Shown: piece after piece, positions 13,401 to 25,000 of the stretch | How positions within the stretch are numbered: position 1 is the stretch's first letter | Layout of the letters: the number at the start of each line of letters is the position of its first letter | Assembly (NCBI RefSeq): GCF_026151205.1 | Contig: NC_087073.1 | Location: 4,547,001 to 4,611,000, forward strand | Direction: 5' to 3' | Source: Bolinopsis microptera | Lineage: Eukaryota > Ctenophora > Tentaculata > Lobata > Bolinopsidae | DNA length: 64,000 bases | Notes under the pieces: model-generated | Databases searched by the model: none | Seen by the model: only the letters and a program-made list of their open reading frames with translations | Told to the model about the DNA's origin: nothing | Position numbers and translations under genes: made by a program

Positions 13401-15284
13401 AACCCCGTTCTAGGAATTTCCTCCGAGCCCGTCCTCGTCCCAGTCTGTCCTCTGAACCAGATTCCTCCGTCTGATACGAACCGCCAAAGCTTCCAAACGT
13501 TAAAATGACGGATTCTGAATAAGTAATTGTAGTACAGAAGTTAGAGAATGATGTTAGCATTTAAGTACCTCTCTCATAGATCGCCCCGCAATCCCGCAAG
13601 TTTAACTCCAATCTACCCATTCCTGTTTTTTGCAGAAGCAGCAATTTTTTAGTTGAAAGCATGCAACAAACGATATTCAAGAGCGGTACATAGATATTGT
13701 TTTTAAGATTACATATCTCATTTCAATAAGTTAGTAGGAATCTGGCACAAATCTTGGTTGAAGAAGGAAAAAAAAAAGAAAAAAAGTGACAATGTTCTTC
13801 ACTACACTAGCATTTAAAGTTTGAAACCCTTTTTAAAGATGACATGTGAAAATAAGCCCTTAACATATAATCAGCGTCACACACTGCGAGGATAATAACA
13901 ACGGCCCATCCGTGATAATTAATCGTGTAACTTCAGTTATTTTCCCCAAATTTTGGTAATGAAAGCAATGCTTGCCGTCCACTGCCCTGAATGACATGTG
14001 GTAAAGGCCCTCTCCTGTCCTCAGGACAGACGAGGATACTAAAATTGGTCGGCTCTGTGAATGGTTAAATCATACTCCTAAAATTTATGCTACACAAAAA
14101 CATCGAAATTTAATTCGTGAATTTTTTGAAAACTGTGGCGAACCTTAACTAGGCTAAAGGTTTCGGATTCTGTGTGTGAAATGCCCCTGTGGCGTAATTA
14201 GTTGTTGCCTGCGTTCAGATGATCCAAGACAAAAACTGTACGTGGAGAAGCATTTGAAGTTTGAAAAAATGGTCGTTTCGGGAAGTCAAGATTGAAAACT
14301 GCCCCAGAGTTTACTGTAGAATTCATAATATGAGCAATTGATCTTCAATCTGCAACAAATATCGTTTGATCTCACTCCCTATTCCTCTCTTCTTTGAGGA
14401 TACGCTATAGCATCAATTTGTTTTTCCATGATGCACCAACCGCGACCCTCACTCCCGGCGTCCTATCAAGATAATTATAGATAATAAATATCAACGCAAT
14501 AGATCGCCTCCCCCCTCCCCATACCCAAGATGCCTCCCACCGTTCAGTCAACTTTTCATTACCAATCAGTGCGGCAGCTGCCCATCTTTCATGGAATCTC
14601 TGAGCAATTTTTTTCAACATTCAGTCCGACCGTGGCCGAAATTCTGCGTGTATCAGCCAGGCAGACAGAGATGGCCGTTGTCCACCTGAAATTCAATTTT
14701 ACTTGATATAATAGACTTCTGTTCCTGAGGTATACCTGGTGATAAGTAAAACTCAAAGGGTCAGTGCTCAATGAATCCTATAGATAAGCAACTAAAAGCG
14801 CACCAACCTTCTTTCATATCCTACACACTCTGCACCGGGATAGTAAACCCACTGGTTCGCCAGATACCCTTGCGCACACCCAACTTCAGGTACTGTGGTG
14901 TTAACCTTCATGAGTGATGTAAAAAGTTGATATTCCACATTGACATTATAAACTCTGTATATAATACTATATATATATATAAAGGTAGTATTGGAATGTA
15001 GATAAGAAATAATTCGACTTTTCATCTCTCTACAGAAATTTTCCAGTTCAAACAACTGAAAAGTTGAGAAATTACTCATAACGATTGACGACCAGAGATA
15101 AAATCCGTCATTTTATAAATATTCATACCAAGATTCTACCCTATTTGTCCTGTCCCAACCTTAGGTTAAAAATGAGCTGCTCTTCTAGCTGAGATGGACG
15201 GTACTTTTCCGGTCGAACTTCGTGGGTTCTAGAAGGCGGTCCGAACTTTACATGAAAAGTGAATGATACTCTGATCTCGTCCAT
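10425..15284 (-). CDS. Unidentified minus-strand gene, scattered exons
   Basis: Candidate exons, in transcript order: 15284-15160 (starts MDEIRVSFTFHVKFG), 13514-13365 (ends ...RRKFLERGFIPAAEILPTEI), 12616-12549 (LDSEMLVCICRILADI...) and 10474-10425 (GFETLMSMCQNSIPDGD). The 12616 and 10474 exons join in phase, and the 13514 and 10474 exons have strong splice sites. At least one exon between them is missing. The helical pattern MLVCICRILADI is weakly reminiscent of MIF4G/HEAT repeats in translation factors, which is only a suggestion. The exons at 13365 and 12549 also resemble, in the same order, exons at 33148 and 34256 of the plus-strand gene, so the two may be old paralogues. The 15160 exon might belong to another transcript. 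Confidence 0.38.
10855..12548 (-). mobile_element. Introner-like repeat, copy 1
   Basis: Homologous over almost its whole length, in reverse orientation, to 34321-35748. In the minus direction homology begins at GTAAGTAAGAATCAGTCTCC, exactly at the donor of the exon at 12549-12616, and ends near GGTGGGAACCACC at about 10855. This copy carries an extra partial internal duplication near 11230-11480. The distal end contains three GCGCGCGACGTTTCAGGC-like units (10889-10935). There is no coding capacity. Confidence 0.7.
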
Positions 15285-17340
15285 ATCCAAAAAAATGACT
15301 CCTGCCGGCATCATCATTAAAATCTATCGAATGGATCAAATCTCTGGCTTATCGATTTAAAAATGGACAAGGAAAATTAGCGGATATTACTATTTAATCA
15401 GTTATGAGATCACTGAATCCTTGTATAAAATCATTATACTACATTAACAGAGTATAAATTTTAACTAACTGCATTTAGCTAGTTTATAGTAATACACACA
15501 TCGCGAATATGAGTGCACTCGTTGGGCTCTTTGTTCTGCGACCGGGGTGTTTCCTGGTGGCCTACAGGTTTGTTGTTGGGTAGTATGCTGGGGAAAAAAC
15601 ACGCTTTAACTATGATCAATGAAGTAAAAATGTTTAATTCTTGACCTTAGTGCCACAGTTTTCTGTGGTAAAAACAAATTTAAGTTAAACGTTATAAGCG
15701 TAGATGGGCATGAGTTACTCTCAGCACTAAGCATCTGGATGGATTATTAGCACACATGGTTAAACATGACCACCAGCTAAACCACGTAACCCATACTCCG
15801 AAAGAAATAAAATTGCTCTACATGAACACTAGGTTGATTCTGGCCCTGATCCTATCACATTGTGGCCCCAGGGGTTCGGTACCACAGCTACTGGGACGTG
15901 GGTCCTTTTACCAGCCACAATAACAAGTCATGCCATACTGTCATAAACTGTAAACCAACTATTAAAAATTAGTTATCTTTTGCTTAATTTTAAATTTTTA
16001 ATCAGAGAGCAATCTTCTTATTTAAAATTTTTAGAATAATATTTTACCCTAACTATGACGTGGTGGCACAATCACTCTTCCCACAATGTTATTTCTCTAG
16101 ATATCTCAAGAATTTGTAAATATTAAGGCTGCGCTAATATCATAATATATATATAATAGGCCTGTCCTTCTCCTTGCCACTAATTTTCCAAAAACATGTC
16201 CACTAATATTCCAATAGCGCATGGATTTCGAAAATGGACAGAACACCCCACGCATACTAGTTGAGCGATGAAACAATGATGTGGCATAAACTCACTTCAG
16301 ACTAGGGCAAATTTCGTATTGTAACACTGTTAAATTAATCCGCAATACACAACTCATTTCTTAAGCATGAGAGCGTTTGCTATTCATGTAGGTTTTACCG
16401 GTAATGTTGCCTAAATATTGTGTAAGTCTGCTGTGTAAAATTGGACTTAATTTAATTATTAGTTTATTTAAACCCTTTAAACAAATAATTGAATTAAATT
16501 GATTGAATATAATATATTATCGCAGAATTTACTTTACTTGTAACATTATGTGTTCCCATATTTTAAGAGACGGTTTTGATCTGAGTATTATGGCTCCGAA
16601 TTCCTTACTCCTTGGTAGTAGTACTTAACAGGTGGCTCTATAATACAATATAGAATGTCAACAGCTTTTTTTAAAATCTTGTCACAAGAACCACATCAAG
16701 CAACCTTGGCCCTTTAAATTAGGAAATGTCAGACAATTCCAAAATACAAAGTTGTAAAGCCAAGGTAACTCACATACTCCGCCTTTTTGCACAGCGATAA
16801 CTTATTGTACTGTAACTGCGTTTCTTGATATTAACCGAGCTAGATGAATCAGCTTCCCAAGCAGCAGACCACATCACCTTTTCGTCATCACCAATCCTAA
16901 CGTCAAAATCTCCTTTTCGTCATTACCATCCGAGGGGGGAAGTGGGTCAAAATCTCCTGTTCGTCATCAACCATCCTAAAGTCAAAATTTTTCGATGTGA
17001 TACATAGAACATGATAATTAGATTAGTAGTAGATGAAAATCTTTTAAACATACTGGCTACAAAAAGCATGTTAGAAGTCCGAGCTGTCCAACATAAATTG
17101 GAAACTGAGTAAACAGGATGCCCTAGCATCAAAAGTTAAATTTTAATCATTATGACTGAGTTCATGAAGATTAAAATAAGTAGGTGGTCGTTTTCGAAGT
17201 AAGAACCTGCTGCGTGCACTGAAATAAACAGCAGTATGCGTAGTACTTCCATGAAAATTTAGTTGCTGAGAACAGGACTTTGAACCAGTGGCGTAACGAG
17301 AGGGCCCTGCTGACCTGCTGTGAAGGTGGCGCTGTCTTAT
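15285..17340. other. Non-coding region
   Basis: AT-rich sequence upstream of the minus-strand exon at 15160-15284. It contains ATATAT runs (16146-16156) and a short direct repeat of a TCxTTTTCGTCAT motif at 16876-16970. I find no convincing exon on either strand. Confidence 0.4.
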
Positions 17341-17560
17341 GGGGGGGGGGGGGGGGGGGGCCGCACAATCGTCGTTGTGAAATGTGGGACATTTTGAAAA
17401 ATTTTTGAATTACCCTCGTATCCTCTATATTGCCTTATTTGTTTCAATTTAGGAGGGTCACCAAAAGGTGCGGGGGGGGGCGCCAACAGGGGGCACCTTT
17501 TCTGCAGGGGGCGCCAGACAGGCGACGCGCGTTGGCGCCACTGACTTGAACCCACCACAA
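17341..17560 (+). mobile_element. Repeat with poly-G start and GGCGCC blocks, copy 1
   Basis: Starts with a 20-base G run. It shares with 20319-20580 the segments ATCGTCGTT, AATGTGGGACA-TTTTGAAAA, TCCTCTA-AT, TTAGGAGG and a GGCGCCAACAGGGGG / GGCGCCACTG end. Reading frames in it are low-complexity Pro runs and not genes. Confidence 0.55.
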
Positions 17561-17639
17561 TCTTCCCAATGAACGCGTGGATGCCTTTAAGTTATCTCGG
17601 CCCCACTCAGTCCCAACAATTCACTTATTTGTACTACTA

Positions 17640-17915
17640 AATTAGTTACAAGGACATATTCATAAATATTTATATTACCCTTCTGTACTGAAGGGGACCC
17701 TTACTAGATTCTCGATCTTTTTGGCAGGTCACTCATTTAACCCTCACATATGGTTAATCCAAACATTCGGCTGAGCAGACCGAGAGCTGCATAGACCCCG
17801 ACAGAGTCTTTGCTAAGTTCACTGCCTCACCTCAGGCTAATCAATGCACGCACGGGGAGTCTAACCATCTAATCTTTCGATCGTGAAATCGAATACCGCC
17901 CCTACACACCAAGAC
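17640..17915 (-). mobile_element. tRNA-derived SINE relative, copy 1
   Basis: Shares with 48990-49253 an ordered series of short blocks: TTTAACCCTCACA, CATTCGGCTGAG, ATAGACC, AGTC/ATCCTTAGC, then a degenerate B-box-like region on the minus strand near 17885. Its flank ACCCTTCTGTACTGAAGGGG is repeated, inverted, at 20620-20645. Confidence 0.5.
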
Positions 17916-20318
17916 CTGCAATTTTATCTTTCTAAATGCCGTGGGTGCACATACCCAACAGAGTCTTTAGCGAAAATAGCTCAGATCGATTTTTGGCGTT
18001 TTCGACCACTTTGTAGTTGAAATTCTAAAATATTAGATATCCAATTTATAACTTTTAATCAGAGTGAATTAAATATTGATATTTGATAATTTATTTTATT
18101 TGATAGTTTTAGTCTGATGATTGATATTAATATTTTTTTTTTTATTGATTATATGAATATTATTTATTATTGAATGAAGCGTACTCCAGACATAAAATAA
18201 TACTACTTCTATTAACAAAGGGACTTGGAGTTATAAAACGACCAATTTTGCATAAATGTCTACTAACCAAGAATTCAGGAGGCAAGGGTGGGGGTGCGTA
18301 AACTTTAGTGGTCCCCTGCACTCTCAGATCCTGGATCACCCTGGTTTCATTTCGACGTATTTTTGGTAAAAGTATATATACTTTCTGGTCACTCTCATTG
18401 CTTCTCCAGTCCCCTTTGAAGATATATGGTCTAAATTGTGCGCTAGTTATATTTACAAAAAGTTGTTTTTGTCTGTTTTAACTGATACTAAATAAATGTA
18501 TGTTTTCTTGAAAAAATTGTTGTTTTCCCTTGAGTTTTATTTTGCTATTATGAAAAATATTTCAAACACCTCAGAAACAACAAAGATGGCCGATGAGCAG
18601 CGAATGCTTGAAATTGTGCAAATATTGTTTGAGTTGCACGTATCAGAAAAACGACACCGTAGAATCGTTGTCCGTCATGCAGTAACTTCATAAAGCTACG
18701 AACTCACAATGTGAGCAAATCTGAGAAAATTTGAGTAAAGCGCTCGATTTTTTGAATTAGGATATATGATGAGCGAATGTGGCGCGGCGCGCACTCTGAA
18801 TTTCCGCTTTTATGTAATTTTCAGCGTGGCTGTTAAGTTTATATATTTAAATGAAACTTTAATTGAAACTTTAATTGAAAAATTTATTTGAAAACTTCGG
18901 TTGACAACTGAATTAAAAACGTTAGATGAACTTTGATTCCTGATCTCGATGTCAAACCTTCGCCGCTTGGTGAGAGCACAGAGTGCAGTTGCCGTCTACC
19001 AAGGTTTGCGAGAAGAATTATGTGATGCGCGGCGCGACCAGTAGGCATCGCGCTACAAAATGAACTTTAATCTATCTTGAATTTTGATTAAAAAGAGTTA
19101 AAAATATACCAATGTTCAAAATGTAAAAATGCAATATTAAAAATTGTTTAAATTGAAAAAAATAAAAGGAAAAAATTTTATACAGACCACATACATAAAC
19201 TTAAAACAAAAAACATGTGTTTAAATATGTATTTCAATCTTTCAAAATTCATGTAGATTTGTTACTCAAAACTGTACTGAACAAAATTAAGGAAGAAAAA
19301 AAATGACCGCGCATTTAAAAGACGTTTTACCTCGAACTATAAAAATCGAACGCTTTGACAACATTTGTCAAATTTCGTCAAAAGTGACTAGCAGATTTAG
19401 TACTTTACTTCATGGTGAAAAAACACCATTTTGCTAATATAAAAAGTTGATGCTTTTGTTGTTTCAATGCCCCTTGACGACGTTTGCTGTATGTTGGACT
19501 AATTCTTACTTGTCATATGTATTGGTGGATGATGTTTTGGTTGGATGACGGACGTCGGCCAAACAGCTACAAACAGCTTTGGAAGTAAGACTATAAATTG
19601 TGTGCGCTAAATGAAATTGGCACAAAAGCTTGGAATGCGGTTTCTCATATGGAAATTACTCCGTTGGCTACAAAATAGCACGTAAATGGGTTTTGAACAT
19701 ATATAATATGTTTTTTTGATATTATAGATCAAGTAATCGCTGTTTCCCTGATTTCCTTACACTCAACAAAAATGTGTTTTCTCCTATATCCAGGCACAAC
19801 AATGTTATGTCCTGAAACCCATGCACTAGTGTTTCTAGTTTTAGTAGGGTTATTCCGGTCAGTTATATATGTACAAAATTGTTCGTCTGTAACCACCAGT
19901 ATATATTTTTTCTATTATAATGGAGTTTTTGACATTTGAGATATTTGTGATGATGTTATGTCAGAATTTGTACATTACTTTCCAGCGCAAAAAAAAATAT
20001 GACATGGCTGAATCCTTCTCTTCACATGTATTTGCAGAATTTATAAAATGTTTTCCCCCAGCAATTCATCCTGACTAATGTTGGGCAGATTTTAAGATGG
20101 GTTTTTTAACTGGTTTTGCCCTCAGCTCAACCGACCTTAACTTTACTTTTTACTTTAACAGATGTGATGCCTGCTGCACATTGGCTAAATGGATTGGCCA
20201 GGGACGATGTTGTTCAGTAATTTTCAAGCTTAACCACTCCTTTTTTGACAAAACACATATATGCTGAAATAAATACACACTATTTTAGGCTTGGTGGTGT
20301 ATGGGCAGATTTGAGTTT
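17916..20318. other. Non-coding region with AT-rich and GC-island patches
   Basis: Mostly AT-rich. Two GCGCGGCGCG-containing patches (18780-18795 and 19025-19035) bracket about 240 bases of AT-rich sequence, which may mark the ends of a degraded repeat. I could not support a gene. A 65-codon frame at 18496-18693 is isolated and lacks splice signals or family resemblance. Confidence 0.4.
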
Positions 20319-20509
20319 CCACATCGTCGTTTGAATGTGGGACAATTTTGAAAACTTAACTTAAGTACTAGCAAACTGCCGCGTTTTGCTCTAGATACAC
20401 ACACTTGTTAGAGATTTTACCGGCGTATCCTCTAAATCCTAGTTTCAATTTTAAGGAGGGCACCAAAGGGAGGGGGCGCCAATAGGGGGGGCGCTTTTTG
20501 TTTTTTTTT

Positions 20510-20542
<33 letters not shown>

Positions 20543-20580
20543 CGCTTGGGGGCGCCAACATGCAACGTTTTACGCCACTG
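20319..20580 (+). mobile_element. Repeat with GGCGCC blocks, copy 2
   Basis: Second copy of the element at 17341-17560, in the same orientation. It has a roughly 30-base T tract inserted between two GGCGCC blocks and an extra segment near 20360-20410. It is followed by inverted sequence related to 17670-17720. Confidence 0.55.
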
Positions 20581-20599
20581 GCAAGCTACCCTGCTAAAA

Positions 20600-21185
20600 G
20601 CAGCTAGAATCTTGTAAGGGTCCCTTCAGTAATACAGAAGGGTAAATATGAATATTTCGAACTTGGCATGTCCAATGTTACGCTCAGTTAAAGTAAGAGC
20701 CGCTTAAGAAAGCACTGGAGTTATCTCCAGGATTAAATTATATCGAGTTATATGATTTAGCTATAAGGCGGTTTATAAATGTTGTATTTATTTATTATTA
20801 TTATATATATGGCTGGTGATATCGAAATGGAAATGGGGGAGGGGTGGACACTGAAAGGAGACAGTTGCCCTAGGGATAAGGGATGAAAGGGGTATAAATA
20901 AAGGAGGGTGGAGGTGACTTTGAGCCCTGGGCATGGAAAATAGACTGTACAGAAGCCAGGAGTTTCTCTCTTTCTCTTTATCTTTTAAAGGGGACCCTTA
21001 CAAGATTCTAGATCTTTAATAGGTCCACCAGTTAACCCGTGCATGTGGTTTCTCATACACTAAGGAGCTTGCATAGACCCGACGAGTCCTTAGCTGAGCC
21101 GTCAATGACGTCACCTCTGGGACTAATGAATGCACCCAGGAGGAAGTTAGGGACTCCTAAGTCATACAGGTGTTTTTGGGTTCAA
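20600..21185. mobile_element. Degraded SINE-related repeat pair
   Basis: The block 20616-20660 is the reverse complement of part of 17650-17720, and 20990-21140 resembles the SINE at 17690-17850 (GGGGACCCTTAC, AGATTCTAGATCTTT, CATAGACCC, AGTCCTTAGC, CTAATGAATGCAC). This suggests nested or paired copies of the same SINE family. The central part, with TATATATATGG, is unique. Confidence 0.45.
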
Positions 21186-22090
21186 TGAAGCGTTTGGTGC
21201 AGTTACATAATAATCCCTCAGGGACTAAAAAGATACACCAACATCCTGAGATTAGCGCATTGACAGACATATTTCATAGAGCAGTATTTGACCTGTGATG
21301 AGTTCAACTGCCGGTCTACATTTCATTCCGATATGAGGGTTAGAGCTGAGTTTTTTTAAAAAATGGTCTCACTGTTTGTTGGTGTACAGCAATAATACAT
21401 GATCTTATTTAATTTTATCTGAGAATGTGCAGCCAATAACCACTACAAGCAATTGTATCAATTGTACATACAAATTTAGATGAACTGTCACATTTTACTG
21501 TGATTTGATTTTTTTTTGACAGCTCAAATGTAATTGCTAAAACTTTAACCACATTTTGCATGTGTCCTTCAGTCAGTGAGCCTATGGTATGAATGCTATT
21601 TGATGACGGTCTTAAATAAAAATAATCAATAGTCACGGTCGGATTCATACTACCAAGTGTTGTTGTCAGTTTTTATTTTCAGTGCTAGGTTATACTATAA
21701 TGAGTTTGTTTCTATTTAGCTTACCGTAACTTAATGAATCGCCATTTCTTTATAAAATTAAATTTGTTACTATCAAGTTGCAGCTTACACAAAATACAAT
21801 GGAAATGATTTATTGCAAGCCACATTCATTCAAAATTAAAATTGTGTCAACTTAAAGTCAAGCCGTCATTAGATTTAATTCATTTTAGTTGTGTCAATTT
21901 ACTGCTTACTATGTATCATAGTAATGTAATGTATTACATTTGTAACAACTACTGTTTTTCTTTCTGTACATTTCTGATATTTATATTCATAGAAGCACGA
22001 ATATAAAACTTTGTCTATTATTGAAGCTAAGAAAGTATATTATCCAAATTAACTACTGCTAGCTTACTAACAACAAGTATCATCTTCAGT
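21186..22090. other. Presumed upstream region of the MADF-like gene
   Basis: AT-rich unique sequence before the ATG at 22091. It should hold the promoter and 5' untranslated region of the next plus-strand gene. I see no clear TATA box position or exon. Confidence 0.4.
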
Positions 22091-25000
22091 ATGGCTAACC
22101 CAAATACGCTTAGATTAGACCCTACCTACTGCAATATGTTAGTGGAGGTTTTCCATCAGTACCCCACTCTATGGGATAGATCAGGTAAAAGATGTCATGA
22201 TATTCCTGGGGGGAGCCAAGTGGATATTTGTAGATATTTGGATAATGTCATCCACTTTTTTTGTGAATTATCCATTACAATAATCTACAAATATCTACAT
22301 TTATCTACAAAAAATGTATATCTCAAATATGTGCCCAGAAATTCTACTGAATTTTTGGAGATAAATTTGTAGAATTTGTAGAATTTTCGTGAATTATCCA
22401 TTGACAATAATCTACAAATATCTACATTTATCTACAAAAAATGTAATCTCAAATATGTGCCCAGAAATTCTACTGAATTTTTGGAGATAAATGTATAAAT
22501 TTGTAGAATGTCATCCACTTTTTTCGTGGATTATCCATTCTACATTAATCTACAAATATCTACAAATATCCACTCGGCTCCCCCCCTATTCCTTCATAAC
22601 TATTTCCCTTCAGGCTCAATCCTGATCCCTAAAACTTCCATTATATGACTATGATATTGATAATATAGCTTAATAGTTATTACAGTGACCTGAAGTATCA
22701 AGTATATAAAGGTGATTGTTAATGGTAAACCAAACTATCAAATTATCATTCAGAACGCGAATTATTTGCATAACTTGCACATCTTTTCAGTTTGTGGAGA
22801 GTGCACAAAAAAGATTGTAATCAAAAGATTGCAGGTCGTTAATATTTAAATTATTTCAGAATCCTGACAAAAAACTTCTGATAACCAATATTTCTCTAAC
22901 AGAAAAATACAAATTCAATCATTTCAGCCGTATCGTGGCACAAACCCGACATGAAGAAGAGGCAGAAACAGCTGGTAGTCAAAGACATTAAAGAGTTAGA
23001 GGAACGGCTCCTATTGGAACATAAGTTGAAGGCGGAGAGACCACTGTTCAAACTGAACATGGAAGAATATGGATCGCCGGAGGAGCAGTGTAAGTTACCA
23101 TTATTTGATTTGCTCTCGTACACTGAATATTTTGTCATTGTCCCAATGTGATTTGCTGACATGGTTTCTTTGCGACATTTTTGTTGCCATCTACTTTTGG
23201 CTATCTCTTGACGGTATTTTCTTCTAGCAGCGGTGACAGCTGGTTTATTTTCAGATGAAGAGTATCTTGACGGGAAATGGTCAGCTTTCCTGGACCATTT
23301 TAATATACTTCTGAAAAAAGTTCAGGTAAGAAACTGTTGTTTTCAAATTGCCTTTTAGTTATAGCAGTTAAGCACCAAAAATTCTTGGGATGGGAATAAG
23401 GGTGGGCGACAATTGACCCCCCGACAATTGACCCCCCGACAATTGACCCCCCGACAATTGACCCCCCCGACAATTGACCCCCCCGACAATATAATTTAAT
23501 ACAATTGACCCTGACCCTGACCCTGACCCTGACCCTGACCCTGACCCTGACCCTGACCCTGACCCTGACCCTGACCCTGACCCTGACCCTGACCCTGACC
23601 CTGACCCTGACCCTGACCCTAACCCTAACCCTAGCCCTAACCCTAACTCTAACCCTAACCCTGACCCTGACCCTAACCCTGACCCTGACCCAGGACTCTG
23701 ACCGTAACCCTAACCCTAACCCTGACCCTGACCCTGACCCTGACCCTGACCCTGACCCTAACTCTAACCATAACCATAACCCTAACCCTTACCCAGGACC
23801 CTAACCCTAACCCTGACCCAGGATCCTGACCCTAACCCGGTCAATTGACCCCAGTGTAATTACATGGGGGGTCAATTGTCGGGGGGTCAATTGTCGTACT
23901 AAACCCTAGATTTCGCGACAATTGACCCCAGTGTAATTACATAGGGGTTAATTGTCGGGAGGTCAATTGTCGGGGGGTCAATTGTCGGGGGGTCAATTGT
24001 CGGGGGGTCAATTGTCGCGGTACCGGGAATAAGGGGGGGGGGGGGGGGGGGGGGGCTCATGTTTTTTGTCCGTTTGGTACGCTATATTTTCAAAACGGAC
24101 AAAAAATAGAGCGGACAAAAACGGACAAAAAATAACAAAAATGGAAATAACATTTAGATGCTTCCTCCTCCTCCTCTTCCTCCTCCACCTCCTCCTCCTC
24201 CTCCTTCTCCTCTTTCTCCTCCTCCTCCTCCTGGGTCCTCCTCCTGGGTCCTCTTCCTGGCATGGGCCCTCTTCAGTCCTTCTCCTCTTCAGTCCTTCTC
24301 CTCCTTCTCCTCCCTCTCAGTCCTCCTCCTCAGTGATCCTTCTCAGCCATCCTCCTTAGTCCTCCTCAGTCCTCCTCCTCAGTCTTCTTAAGTCCTCCTC
24401 CTCCTGGGTCCTCCTCCTCCTGGGCCCTTCTCCTCCTTCTCCTCACTCCTCCCCAGTCACCCTCATTCTCCCCCAAGTCATCCTCATCCTCCTCATTCTC
24501 CTCCTCAGTCCTCCTCCTCAGTCCTCCTCCTCAGTCCTCCTCGGTCCTTCTCCTTCTCCTCAGTCCTTCCCAGTCCTCTTTCTCCTCAGTCCTCCTCCTC
24601 AGTCCTCCTCGTCAGTCCTCCTCCTCGTCAGTCCTCCTCTTCCTCAGTCTTCCTCCTCCTGAGTCCTCCTCCTCCTGAGTCTGAGTCCTCCTTCTCCTCC
24701 TCATCAGTCCTTCTTCTCCTCAGCCCCCTCCTCCTCTCCAGTCCCCTCCTCAGACCCCATCCTCAGTCCCCTCCTCAGCCCCCATCCTCAATCCCCCTCC
24801 TCAGTTCCCCCTCCTTAGTCCCCCTCTTCCTCTCTTTCATCTCTCGATAATTTGTTCAATTTATAATTATTGTTGGTGTTATTGTTTAATGTTTACACAA
24901 TTTATTTTCATACTAAAATGTTTTTAAACGCATTTGAGTCTGACTCAAAATGTGAGAGTAAAACTTTGTTTTAAGCCAAAAGGTTCTTACCTTTTGGCTT

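Noticed and set aside
14792-15079. 95-codon minus-strand frame
   Set aside because: Tyr/Ile-rich AT translation with no phase-compatible link to the exon at 15160; a possible acceptor at its end leads to a stop.
23505-23804. 99-codon frame of Thr-Leu repeats
   Set aside because: It is the translation of the CCCTGA telomere-like repeat and has no other coding sign.
24066-24391. Two Leu/Pro-rich frames of 77-97 codons
   Set aside because: They translate the TCC-rich polypyrimidine tract in two frames.
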